Source: Melioribacteraceae bacterium
GTDB lineage: Bacteria > Bacteroidota > Ignavibacteria > Ignavibacteriales > Melioribacteraceae
Length of the DNA stretch: 6,552 bases
Assembly (NCBI GenBank): GCA_027858595.1
Contig: JAQICK010000372.1
Span: 1-6,552, forward strand
Direction: 5' to 3'
Part shown: positions 1-6,435 of the stretch, one piece after another
Layout of the letters: each line of letters begins with the position of its first letter
Numbering within the stretch: position 1 is the first letter of the stretch
The notes under the pieces: generated by a model
Database searches by the model: none
The model's input: the letters and a program-made list of their open reading frames with translations, nothing else
Told to the model about the DNA's origin: nothing
Made by a program: the position numbers and the translations under genes

Positions 1-961
1 CTTTTTTATCAACATTTCGTAAATAGTTTAGCTCTGTTTTATAGCCTTCGGATTGCTTCAAATATTCAACAAATTTTAGAAGATGGGATGCAATTAAGTT
101 TTCAAATCTAATTCCTTCCTCTTCTATTTCAGACCAATCGGTTAAATAAAGTTTCGCCTCCTTTTTTAAGGAACGTATTTTATTTGAGTGAAATGGATAA
201 ATTCTAAAATGATAATAAAATAATTCTAATATGGATAACCAATTCGTTACAGCCCTGTGGCTAACTTCTAAATCTTCTCTTATAGCATTGATGGAGAGAG
301 GGCTTCCAACTTTTTGGGGAAGCATATCGCCAAGTAATTTCATACTTCCGATATCCCTAATATTTTCAACATCACGAATATCTTCTCTAAAGAGCCGCTC
401 TAACTTTTCATTGTGCCAACGTCTGAGACCACGTGTGCTTTCATTAATAAGAACTTCTGGAAAACCACCAAACTTAAAAAGTGTTTCAAATTGTTCTGTA
501 TTATTTTGTGTATTAATTTGCAACTCATCTAATACGGAAAAATTATTTTTTGTGCATGACACTTCGGCAAGAGAAAAAGGGTGTAAATTGTAATAATGAT
601 ATCTGCCTTGCAATGAGTCTCCACCTTTTCTAAAAACATTCATCTTTGCACTACCAGTTACAATAATTTTATACTTCTCTTTGTGAACATCATAAATACC
701 TTTTATAGTGGTTTTCCATTTTTTGTATTTGTGTATTTCATCAAAAATTAAGAGGGAATTATTGCCAGGTAATTCTAAATTTTTAATTTTTTTTCTATCT
801 GGTGTATAATCCCAATTAAAATATTGCGAATTATCAATTTCAGCTGATACAATATCTCTAGCCAAAGTTGTCTTTCCAACTTGCCTTGCTCCACCAATAA
901 AAACCATTTTTTCTTGGATGTCATTCACAATATTTTTGGTTAAATATCGTTCTTTTTGCAT
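1..961 (-). CDS. AAA_14/DUF4143-family ATP-binding protein, 3' end beyond the window (partial)
   Basis: Reading the minus strand from an ATG at 961-959 gives 320 uninterrupted codons that run off the left edge. Visible motifs are a Walker A loop GARQVGKTT (residues 24-32), a Walker B strand LLIFDEIHKY (70-79), a sensor-like strand IIVTGSAK (99-106), the GRYHYYNLHPFSLAE segment (about 119-133), and FGGFPEV (164-170). This order is typical of the AAA_14 ATPase domain followed by a DUF4143 C-terminal region. The last residues, around ELNYLRNVDKK (310-320), sit where the family usually continues into a nuclease-like EVDF strand, so perhaps 50-80 residues are missing. The family is widespread and usually stand-alone in Bacteroidota-type genomes, and its cellular role is not established. 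The gene diverges from the NFACT gene across 187 bases containing inverted repeats. The ribosome binding site is weak. Family confidence is high; function is unknown. Confidence 0.9.
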   Translation of the reverse strand, partial: MQKERYLTKNIVNDIQEKMVFIGGARQVGKTTLARDIVSAEIDNSQYFNWDYTPDRKKIKNLELPGNNSLLIFDEIHKYKKWKTTIKGIYDVHKEKYKIIVTGSAKMNVFRKGGDSLQGRYHYYNLHPFSLAEVSCTKNNFSVLDELQINTQNNTEQFETLFKFGGFPEVLINESTRGLRRWHNEKLERLFREDIRDVENIRDIGSMKLLGDMLPQKVGSPLSINAIREDLEVSHRAVTNWLSILELFYYHFRIYPFHSNKIRSLKKEAKLYLTDWSEIEEEGIRFENLIASHLLKFVEYLKQSEGYKTELNYLRNVDKK

Positions 962-1003
962 AATTATCTCAATTAAAGTAAAGTAATGATACTAATATAT
1001 TTG

Positions 1004-1043
1004 CCTATAAGCAAAAAACAAAGCTAAAGTTTTTGCTTATAGG
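1004..1043. repeat. 14-bp perfect inverted repeat, candidate operator of the DUF4143 ATPase gene
   Basis: The arms CCTATAAGCAAAAA (1004-1017) and TTTTTGCTTATAGG (1030-1043) are exact reverse complements separated by 12 bases. The left arm with its flank, TTGCCTATAAGCAA at 1001-1014, is itself nearly palindromic: TTGC and GCAA surround a TATA core. The right copy, TTGCTTATAGGAAA, is a slightly degraded version. The unit lies 43-82 bases upstream of the minus-strand ATPase start, where a promoter or operator would be expected. Two copies of a small palindrome suggest binding by a dimeric regulator, possibly autoregulation. A hairpin in RNA is the alternative. The repeat is seen directly; the role is inferred. 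Confidence 0.7.
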
Positions 1044-1059
1044 AAAAAAATCAAGACTG

Positions 1060-1088
1060 ATGTTTTTAAACAATCACTCTAAAAACAT
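1060..1088. repeat. 9-bp AT-rich inverted repeat in the divergent intergenic region
   Basis: ATGTTTTTA (1060-1068) and TAAAAACAT (1080-1088) are exact reverse complements with an 11-base spacer. The repeat lies between the ATPase operator-like repeat and the NFACT promoter element. The arms are simple in composition, so chance cannot be excluded. There is no T-run characteristic of a terminator, and both flanking genes point away from it. Confidence 0.4.
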
Positions 1089-1120
1089 TTAATATTAAGT
1101 ATGCACGTTTCTATGTTTTG

Positions 1121-1128
1121 TATATTTG
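1121..1128 (+). promoter_or_regulatory. Bacteroidota-type -7 promoter element for the NFACT gene
   Basis: TATATTTG matches the Bacteroidota primary-sigma -7 consensus TAnnTTTG exactly. It lies 20 bases upstream of the NFACT ATG, implying a very short leader. I see no clear TTG at the expected -33 position, so the call rests on the -7 box and its location. Confidence 0.5.
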
Positions 1129-1148
1129 AACTTTAAAACAGAATAAAA

Positions 1149-2771
1149 ATGCTAAGAAATTATTACTACTTAAATAGAACAATTGTTGAATTGAACAGAA
1201 TACTACATGGTAGCAAAGTAGACGAAATCTATTCACAAGAAAAAAACTCGTTGCTTATTTCAATACCTACGGATGAAAATCCTTACAGGCATTTGTTCAT
1301 TTCAACTAATCCGTCACTTCCATACTTGGCCATTAAGAATAATCATCGTAAAGCAAAAAAGAATATAGTTCAGCTAAATGTTTTGAACAAAATTGATGTA
1401 ATAAGAATGGTAGAGATTTCAAAAAACGATAGGCTTATTAAACTAAAACTTGGAGACTTTGAAATACTCTATTCAATAATGGGTGGAAGGACTAATATCT
1501 TTTTTATTAGAAACTCTGAAGTTTTTGAGGAATTGCGAAAAAGCAAAGGGGATAGTGAAATAATAGAACGTGTTGCAAATAGTGAGTTTACAACAAAAAA
1601 TATTTTTCATGAAATTGATGAAAACTTATTTGTTGGATTTGATTCACGAAAAATCAAAAAAGAATATTCTTTTATTCCTAAAGAGATTATTTCAGAAATG
1701 AAATATAGGTATGTCAAGGGAAACTCATACGAACAATTGTTTCATCAAATTTTAAAGGAACTATATTCCGGTAAAATTAAAGTATTTGAACACAAGGACG
1801 AAGAGAAAATTCGTTTTGCACCTGAGAGTTATAGAATATTTCAGAGTAACCAAGATATTGCTTTTGATGATTGCAACACAGCAATTTCCAAATTTTTACA
1901 AAAGCATTATCGATTTGAAAAAATCAATCGACTAAAGAAAGAGATTACAAAGCAGTTGCATAAAGAGCTTGAGAGAACAGCTAACAAATTAAATAATCTA
2001 AAAGGCAGAATAGAGAAAGGTGAAAGAAGCCACGAGTATTACAATTATGGGAATCTGTTGTTAGCCAATAGACATCTTCTGATTAAAGGAATGGAAATAG
2101 TAAAAGTTGTGGATTACATTACTAATAATGAAATAATTATTAAACTAAATCCTAAGAATGTACCACAAAAATCAATTGATTTATATTTTGAGAAAGCAAA
2201 GGATGAAAAAATCAATTTCAAAATTTCTGAAGAATTGTATTTAAGTTCATTGGGAAAGTTTGATAAATTAAAAGTAATTGAAACAGAGTTTGAGAATGCG
2301 AATTCTGTTGATGAATACATTGAAATAAAAGCAAAACTAAAAATATCAGATAAAAAGAACGAGAAGAAAAAAGTGACTGATGGAGTAAAGCTTAGAGAGC
2401 TGTTAATTGATGGGAAATATAAAGTGCTAGTTGGTAGAGATAGCAAGAGCAACGATAAGCTCTCGATTAAAATTGCAAAACAAAATGATTACTGGTTTCA
2501 TGCACGCGGATTGCCAGGCTCACATGTAGTTTTGAGGGTTGATGATGCAAAAGTTGGTGTTCCTAAAAATATAATTAAAAATGCTGCTCAGATTGCCGCA
2601 TTTTATTCCAAAGCAAAAACAGCCGGAACAGCTCCTGTATCATACACACTGGCTAAATTTGTGAGAAAGAAAAAAGGCATGGAACCAGGTAAAGTATTAA
2701 TTGAAAAAGAAAAAGTTCTGTTAGTGCGTCCAGGAATTCCCTCAAATACAGAGATGGTATCGGAGGAATAA
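1149..2771 (+). CDS. rqcH: NFACT-family ribosome quality control protein (RqcH/Rqc2 homologue)
   Basis: The 540-residue product has the NFACT layout. An N-terminal FbpA-like NFACT-N domain covers about residues 1-210, with VELNRILHGSKVDEIYSQEK at 13-32 and IMGGRTNIFFI at 110-120. A central HhH/coiled-coil part spans about 250-405, with the hallmark LLLANRHLL at 303-311 and LNPKNVPQKSIDLYFEKAK at 333-351. A C-terminal NFACT-R (DUF814) domain covers about 415-530, with DYWFHARGLPGSHVVLR at 447-463. Known RqcH proteins bind 50S subunits carrying stalled peptidyl-tRNA and recruit tRNA-Ala to add alanine tails that mark the nascent chain for degradation. The NDRL at 93-96 appears to align with the Asp-Arg pair needed for tailing in Bacillus RqcH. 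An N-terminal Asp (D9 in yeast Rqc2) appears to be replaced by Tyr7, though that alignment is from memory. No Shine-Dalgarno sequence is visible; the A-rich leader is typical of Bacteroidota. Family certain; tailing activity inferred. Confidence 0.9.
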   Translation: MLRNYYYLNRTIVELNRILHGSKVDEIYSQEKNSLLISIPTDENPYRHLFISTNPSLPYLAIKNNHRKAKKNIVQLNVLNKIDVIRMVEISKNDRLIKLKLGDFEILYSIMGGRTNIFFIRNSEVFEELRKSKGDSEIIERVANSEFTTKNIFHEIDENLFVGFDSRKIKKEYSFIPKEIISEMKYRYVKGNSYEQLFHQILKELYSGKIKVFEHKDEEKIRFAPESYRIFQSNQDIAFDDCNTAISKFLQKHYRFEKINRLKKEITKQLHKELERTANKLNNLKGRIEKGERSHEYYNYGNLLLANRHLLIKGMEIVKVVDYITNNEIIIKLNPKNVPQKSIDLYFEKAKDEKINFKISEELYLSSLGKFDKLKVIETEFENANSVDEYIEIKAKLKISDKKNEKKKVTDGVKLRELLIDGKYKVLVGRDSKSNDKLSIKIAKQNDYWFHARGLPGSHVVLRVDDAKVGVPKNIIKNAAQIAAFYSKAKTAGTAPVSYTLAKFVRKKKGMEPGKVLIEKEKVLLVRPGIPSNTEMVSEE

Positions 2772-2878
2772 ATTCAAAATAATAGAAAAACTCAAATAAT
2801 AAAATTCAAAAAAAATGAATAAATTGAAAAAGCTAAATTAGAAGAAACATCCTGCAATTATTGTCTGGTAGTATCCCC

Positions 2879-2909
2879 ACAGAGTAATGTTTGAATTTTT
2901 GTGCTCTGT
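2879..2909 (+). terminator. Weak hairpin downstream of the NFACT gene, possible terminator
   Basis: ACAGAG (2879-2884) pairs with CTCTGT (2904-2909). One G-U and one A-U pair extend the stem inward, leaving a loop of about 15 bases, and a T-rich stretch follows. It lies between the NFACT stop and the next gene, where termination would make sense. The stem is short and the T-run interrupted, so this is a weak call. It also overlaps the upstream half of the candidate promoter at 2899-2927. Confidence 0.25.
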
Positions 2910-2927
2910 ATTTGATTATTATATTTC
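2899..2927 (+). promoter_or_regulatory. Candidate promoter for the homocysteine methyltransferase-ispE-CDF operon
   Basis: A TTG at 2899-2901 is followed after 18 bases by TATATTTC at 2920-2927, one base off TAnnTTTG. The spacing equals that of the exact-match site at 6336-6364. The implied transcription start near 2934 lies just before the GTG at 2948. It would exclude the upstream TTG at 2891 as the translation start. Confidence 0.4.
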
Positions 2928-2947
2928 AAATTCCTAATGAGTCTAGT

Positions 2948-3832
2948 GTGAAAAATATAATTACATATTATGAAAATGTAAAAAGGCCCCTTGTTTTAGA
3001 TGGAGCAATTGGCAGCCTTATACAACAACGTAATGTAGAGCTGCACAAAACACTTTGGAGTTCTTACGCAAATATTGTTGCCCCAGAAAAAGTGATTGAA
3101 GTTCACAAAGAGTATATCAATGCAGGTGCAGATATTATAACGACAAATACATTTAGAACAAATCCTACTGCGTATAACAAAGCATTACTTAAAATATCAA
3201 ATATTGATTTTGTTAAAGCAAGTGTCGAATTGGCAAAAGAAGCTATTGAAGAAAATGGAAATATATTTGTCGCTGGCTCTAATCCATCTGCTGAAGATTC
3301 TTACCAAACTTTTCGGAATACGTCGAAAAATGAGATTGAACTAAATCACAAAAGCCACGTTGATATGCTTTGGGAAAGTGGAGTTGATTTTATTCTAAAC
3401 GAAACACAGAGCCATTTTGATGAAATTAAAATTATTTGTAAACATTGCAATGCTAATCAAATTCCTTTTATAATAAGTCTATTTGTAACACAAGACGGAA
3501 AAATACTAAGTGGTGAAACTCTAAATGAAATCCTAAAATATGTTGCCGATTTTAATCCTATCGCTGTAGGAATCAATTGTGTAACTCCAGAAATATTTAG
3601 TGGAATAATTGGTAATATTGATACAAAAATGAGATGGGGATTTTATCTTAATTGCGGAAGTGGAAATTTTACCGACACAGAAATATTTGAAGGTGTAACT
3701 CCAGCTAATTATATTGGTATTGTTAATCAGAATTTTAAAAATGAACCATTTTTTATTGGCTCGTGTTGTGGTTCATCGCCAGAACATACAAAGGCTATAA
3801 AGGAATTTATAATTGGAAAGAATAGAAGTTAA
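2948..3832 (+). CDS. Homocysteine S-methyltransferase family protein
   Basis: From the GTG at 2948 the product has 294 residues, normal for the stand-alone family. The N-terminal barrel start LVLDGAIGSLIQQR, the LWSS segment, the block VHKEYINAGADIITTNTF, and ILNETQSHFDE are all family signatures. The three zinc ligands are present: the Cys in GINC (residue 211 from GTG) and the Cys pair in GSCCGSSPEH (273-274). The protein should therefore be a zinc-dependent methyltransferase making methionine from homocysteine. The methyl donor (S-methylmethionine, betaine or other) cannot be read from sequence, and no cobalamin domain is attached. The frame is open back to a TTG at 2891, but the extra 19 residues are hydrophobic, lack family similarity and precede the candidate promoter. 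The 3' end overlaps ispE by 20 bases, suggesting co-transcription and coupled translation. Family confidence is high, start confidence moderate. Confidence 0.88.
   Translation: MKNIITYYENVKRPLVLDGAIGSLIQQRNVELHKTLWSSYANIVAPEKVIEVHKEYINAGADIITTNTFRTNPTAYNKALLKISNIDFVKASVELAKEAIEENGNIFVAGSNPSAEDSYQTFRNTSKNEIELNHKSHVDMLWESGVDFILNETQSHFDEIKIICKHCNANQIPFIISLFVTQDGKILSGETLNEILKYVADFNPIAVGINCVTPEIFSGIIGNIDTKMRWGFYLNCGSGNFTDTEIFEGVTPANYIGIVNQNFKNEPFFIGSCCGSSPEHTKAIKEFIIGKNRS
3800..3804 (+). promoter_or_regulatory. Shine-Dalgarno site fixing the TTG start of ispE
   Basis: AAGGA lies inside the end of the homocysteine methyltransferase gene, 8 bases before the TTG at 3813. It is one of the better ribosome binding sites in this window. 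It supports the unusual start and independent initiation within the overlap. Confidence 0.6.
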
Positions 3833-4643
3833 AGCTAAGGCTAAAATAAATGTTGGATTAAATATTATTAAAAAAAGAGATGATGGATTTCATAATCTTG
3901 AAACAATATTTTATCAAATTAGCGATTTATTTGATGTGTTAACTTTTGAAAAGTCATATAAATTGGAATTGGTTATAGAAGGTAAGCATCAAGAATTAGT
4001 TGAGGATAATATAATTCTAAAAGCTGTTCAATTGCTTCAACAAAAAACAGATAAGAAATTAAATGTAAAAATTTTCTTAAAGAAAAATATTTCTATCGGT
4101 GCTGGGCTTGGAGGTGGTAGTGCTGATGGTGCTTCAACTTTGAAAGCAATAAATAAACTCTATGAGTTAAACTTATCTATTGACTTATTAAAGATTATGG
4201 CTTTAGAATTAGGTTCGGATGTTCCATTGTTCTTGTATGATTATCCAAATATTGGAAAGTCGAAAGGAGAAGATTTAACAAAATTGAATTTCAAAATTGA
4301 TAACCCAATTTTATTAGTTAATCCAGGAATTCATATCTCAACAAAAGAAGCTTTCTCTAACATTATTCCAAAGCAAAATAATTTCAACTATTCAGAAATT
4401 CAACAGTATCAAATAAGTGAGTGGGATGGAAAAGTGATTAACGATTTTGAAAAAAGCGTATTTAAACTTTATCCAGAAATTGCAGAGATAAAAAATAAAA
4501 TATACAATAACGGAGCACTCTTTTCACTAATGAGCGGAACCGGTTCAACGGTCTATGGAATATTTGATTCACTTGAAAAGGCAAGAACCGTTGCCGAGTT
4601 ATTTCCAAAAACCTATTTTACTTTTATCGGAAATTATAGATGA
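3813..4643 (+). CDS. ispE: 4-diphosphocytidyl-2-C-methyl-D-erythritol kinase
   Basis: The 276-residue protein is a GHMP-superfamily kinase that phosphorylates the 2-hydroxyl of CDP-methylerythritol, the fourth step of the MEP isoprenoid pathway in the cytosol. Motif 1 is AKAKINVGL (8-16), with Lys11 matching the catalytic lysine of IspE. The ATP-binding motif 2 is SIGAGLGGGSADGAS (94-108). GSDVPLFL (134-141) contains the catalytic Asp136, and motif 3 is MSGTGSTVYGIF (240-251). The usual glycine/arginine-rich stretch after the DVP motif reads DYPNIGKSKGE here (143-153), at normal length but divergent. Translation starts at TTG with AAGGA 8 bases upstream; no in-frame ATG precedes motif 1. It overlaps the upstream gene by 20 bases and the downstream gene by 4 (ATGA), so the three are probably one operon. 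No other MEP gene is nearby. Confidence 0.93.
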   Translation: MERIEVKAKAKINVGLNIIKKRDDGFHNLETIFYQISDLFDVLTFEKSYKLELVIEGKHQELVEDNIILKAVQLLQQKTDKKLNVKIFLKKNISIGAGLGGGSADGASTLKAINKLYELNLSIDLLKIMALELGSDVPLFLYDYPNIGKSKGEDLTKLNFKIDNPILLVNPGIHISTKEAFSNIIPKQNNFNYSEIQQYQISEWDGKVINDFEKSVFKLYPEIAEIKNKIYNNGALFSLMSGTGSTVYGIFDSLEKARTVAELFPKTYFTFIGNYR

Positions 4644-5647
4644 ACGACCTATTGAATAATAACTTAAAAAAACGTGGAGCCAAGGTTTCACTTGTGGCTG
4701 GAATAATTATTTTTATTACCAAGTTTAGTGCCTTTTTAGTTACAGACTCTGCTGCAATATTCTCTGATGCAGCGGAATCAATTATCAATATTGTTGCAGC
4801 TGCAGTTGCCCTCTACAGTATTATAGTTAGCTCGATGCCTGCTGATAAAGATCATCCGTATGGGCATGGTAAAATTGAGTATTTCTCTGCTGGATTTGAA
4901 GGGCTGTTAATTGCTATTGCTGGATTGGTAATTATTTATTCTGGTATATCAAAAATAATTGTTGGTGCTGAACCAACTCAGCTTGGTCTTGGAATATTGT
5001 TGCTTGGTGTATCATCATCTGCAAATTTGTTTCTGTCGTTGTATATAAAAGGAATTGGAGAAAGGACAAATTCACTTACACTAATTGCCGATGCCAAACA
5101 TATTATGGCGGATGTTTACACAAGTTTTGGAATTATTGTTGGACTTGGTGTTGTGCTATTAACAGATATTCCAATCTTTGATCCAATTATTGCGATAATA
5201 GTTGCTGTCAATATTTTGTTTACAGGCTACAAATTAGTACGTGAATCTGTTGGTGGATTGATGAATGAAGTTGATTGCGAAACAATGAAATTAATTTCCG
5301 AAAAAATTATCTCTATTAGAAAACCAGAGTGGATTGATCTTCATGAATTGCGTTTCTGGAAATCTGCAAATAATACATTTGTTGACTTTCACCTTGTTCT
5401 GCCTTACTATTTTACAATAAAGGAAGCACACAAATCGGATGAATTGGTTTTGTCGGAAATGAACAAAATACTTCCGGAGTCGCAATTTAAAATTCATCTG
5501 GATTATTGCGATTATGAACTTTGCAAATTTTGTGAGTATGCAAACTGTGTAGAACGAAAAGAAAAATGTATAGAAAAATTTGAGTGGACTCAAAAGGGAA
5601 TAACAGGAATTGGAATTAGAAAAACAAATGGTTTACAAGAACCGTAA
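4640..5647 (+). CDS. Cation diffusion facilitator (CDF) family metal transporter
   Basis: The 335-residue inner-membrane protein has six predicted helices, at about 14-36, 38-63, 83-108, 115-137, 146-176 and 179-199. A cytosolic C-terminal metal-sensing domain follows (about 208-288). Family marks are DHPYGHGKIEYFSAG (71-85) between helices 2 and 3, and HIMAD (154-158) in helix 5, the HxxxD half of the transport site. The matching half in helix 2 reads SDAAESIIN, so the positions normally His/Asp and Asp are Glu46 and Asn50. The C-terminal domain carries FVDFHLVLP (247-255), EAH (262-264) and IHLD (285-288), then a Cys-rich tail with Cys290, 295, 298, 303 and 310. CDF proteins export divalent metals (Zn, Fe, Mn, Co) by proton antiport; the metal cannot be predicted here. 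The ATG overlaps the ispE stop as ATGA, indicating translational coupling. Confidence 0.92.
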   Translation: MNDLLNNNLKKRGAKVSLVAGIIIFITKFSAFLVTDSAAIFSDAAESIINIVAAAVALYSIIVSSMPADKDHPYGHGKIEYFSAGFEGLLIAIAGLVIIYSGISKIIVGAEPTQLGLGILLLGVSSSANLFLSLYIKGIGERTNSLTLIADAKHIMADVYTSFGIIVGLGVVLLTDIPIFDPIIAIIVAVNILFTGYKLVRESVGGLMNEVDCETMKLISEKIISIRKPEWIDLHELRFWKSANNTFVDFHLVLPYYFTIKEAHKSDELVLSEMNKILPESQFKIHLDYCDYELCKFCEYANCVERKEKCIEKFEWTQKGITGIGIRKTNGLQEP

Positions 5648-5654
5648 AAAAAAT

Positions 5655-5705
5655 AGAGGTAAGAAACAAGAGGTTAAAGACTCTCACTTCTCACCTTTTA
5701 CTTCT
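5655..5705. terminator. Imperfect hairpin between convergent genes, possible bidirectional terminator
   Basis: Plus-strand RNA can pair 5655-5664 with 5696-5705 (10 pairs, two of them G-U). It can also pair 5669-5674 with 5686-5691 (6 pairs), with a 4x4 internal loop between and an 11-base apical loop. On the minus strand the G-U pairs become mismatches, but eight T's follow (complement of 5646-5653). Neither direction is a textbook terminator. The position between converging CDF and purE genes makes a termination role reasonable. Confidence 0.35.
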
Positions 5706-5726
5706 CGCCTAGAATTTTAACTTCTC
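5686..5726. repeat. Three ACTTCTC heptamers (GAGAAGT on the minus strand)
   Basis: Exact ACTTCTC copies start at 5686, 5700 and 5720, the first two exactly 14 bases apart. Related heptamers such as TCTCACC lie between them. The third copy is inside the last codons of purE. The block looks like degenerate simple repeat expansion that has reached the gene end. Confidence 0.45.
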
Positions 5727-6200
5727 ATTTTTTCTCATTGACTCTTCAGCCATATTTTTTTTGAACTGAATATATTTTGCAGTAAGCTCGGAATCAGAAA
5801 GAGCAAGTATTTGTACTGCGAGTAATCCAGCATTTTTTGCTCCATCAACTGCAACGGTTGCAACTGGTATTCCCGGAGGCATTTGAACAATTGCCATTAG
5901 TGCATCCATTCCGTCCAAATTTTTACCACTAATAGGAACACCTATAACAGGCAAGTGTGTGTGTCCAGCAGTAACACCGGGTAAATGAGCAGCCATGCCA
6001 GCAGCTGCTATTATTACTTTTATTCCACGTTCGGCAGCAGTTTTGGAATACTTTGCATGAACATCTGGTGTTCTATGTGCAGAAATTATTTTTACTTCAA
6101 ATGGAACATCAAATTCTTTCATTACTGCAAAAGTTTTTTCCATTACAGATAAATCTGAATCACTTCCCATTATAATTCCAACAATTGGATTTTTTATCAT
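5709..6200 (-). CDS. purE: N5-carboxyaminoimidazole ribonucleotide mutase, class I PurE
   Basis: The 163-residue protein is a near-canonical class I PurE. It converts N5-CAIR to CAIR in de novo purine synthesis, acting after PurK in the cytosol; the family forms octamers. Motifs in order are IMGSDSD (10-16, phosphate binding), SAHRTPD (40-46, with the catalytic His at 42), AAAGMAAHLPGV (65-76), LPVIGVPI (83-90), LDGMDALMAIVQMPPGIPVATVAV (95-118) and NAGLLAVQIL (123-132). Length is normal. The ATG has AAGG 7 bases upstream (6211-6208), a good site by this window's standards. The C-terminal codons (about 155-163) run into the repeat-rich gap and may be partly derived from it. purK is not adjacent. 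The gene converges on the CDF gene and is transcribed away from the mini-unit at 6336-6461. Confidence 0.95.
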   Translation of the reverse strand: MIKNPIVGIIMGSDSDLSVMEKTFAVMKEFDVPFEVKIISAHRTPDVHAKYSKTAAERGIKVIIAAAGMAAHLPGVTAGHTHLPVIGVPISGKNLDGMDALMAIVQMPPGIPVATVAVDGAKNAGLLAVQILALSDSELTAKYIQFKKNMAEESMRKNEKLKF

Positions 6201-6335
6201 TTTAATACCTTAATTGGGTTGTCTTTTATTCAATAATTTAAGTGTGTAAAAATAAGTAATTATTCAATTCTCTCGCAGAATAAATCAAACCAAAGAAGCT
6301 GGAGCTCTTGTCCATTTATATAATTATCGTTATAG

Positions 6336-6364
6336 TTGAAGTATAAATTTTACGCATATATTTG
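6336..6364 (+). promoter_or_regulatory. Bacteroidota-type promoter facing right
   Basis: TTG at 6336-6338, 18 bases, then TATATTTG at 6357-6364: an exact -7 box with a properly placed -33 TTG, the best promoter match in the window. Transcription would start near 6371 and run through the mini-ORF at 6397 into the palindrome at 6433-6461. It points toward a gene on the opposite strand, so it has no obvious long client. Confidence 0.5.
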
Positions 6365-6396
6365 CAAAAACATAAAATCCAAAAGAAAGGTTACTA

Positions 6397-6435
6397 ATGG
6401 TTCCTAAAAATGTATTAGGCGAACTATTAACCTGA
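6397..6435 (+). CDS. 12-codon mini-ORF with promoter and ribosome binding site
   Basis: ATG at 6397 begins MVPKNVLGELLT and stops at TGA 6433-6435. AAAGG (6386-6390) lies 6 bases upstream, and a strong promoter match lies about 26 bases before the expected transcript start-to-ATG interval. The stop codon is the first triplet of the 29-bp palindrome. It could be a small peptide gene, the coding part of a small RNA, or the surviving 5' end of a gene cut off by an insertion. I do not recognise the peptide, and at this length chance remains possible. Confidence 0.3.
   Translation: MVPKNVLGELLT

Noticed and set aside
231..593. Plus-strand 120-residue reading frame
   Set aside because: It lies antisense to the DUF4143 ATPase, whose frame carries clear Walker motifs; the plus-strand translation has no recognisable domain.
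1004..1088. CRISPR array or tandem repeat in the divergent intergenic region
   Set aside because: There are two different inverted repeats, each present once, with no regularly spaced direct repeats.
2114..2452. Minus-strand 112-residue frame
   Set aside because: Serine/phenylalanine-rich shadow of the NFACT gene's lysine-rich coding sequence.
2830..2947. SAM or cobalamin riboswitch upstream of the homocysteine methyltransferase
   Set aside because: The region is too short and AT-rich, and I see none of the conserved core segments; only a weak 8-bp hairpin is present.
5291..5593. Minus-strand 100-residue frame
   Set aside because: Shadow of the CDF gene's conserved C-terminal domain and cysteine tail.
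6238..6315. Minus-strand 25-codon frame beginning MDKSSSFFGL
   Set aside because: No ribosome binding site, no promoter match and no recognisable similarity; length expected by chance.
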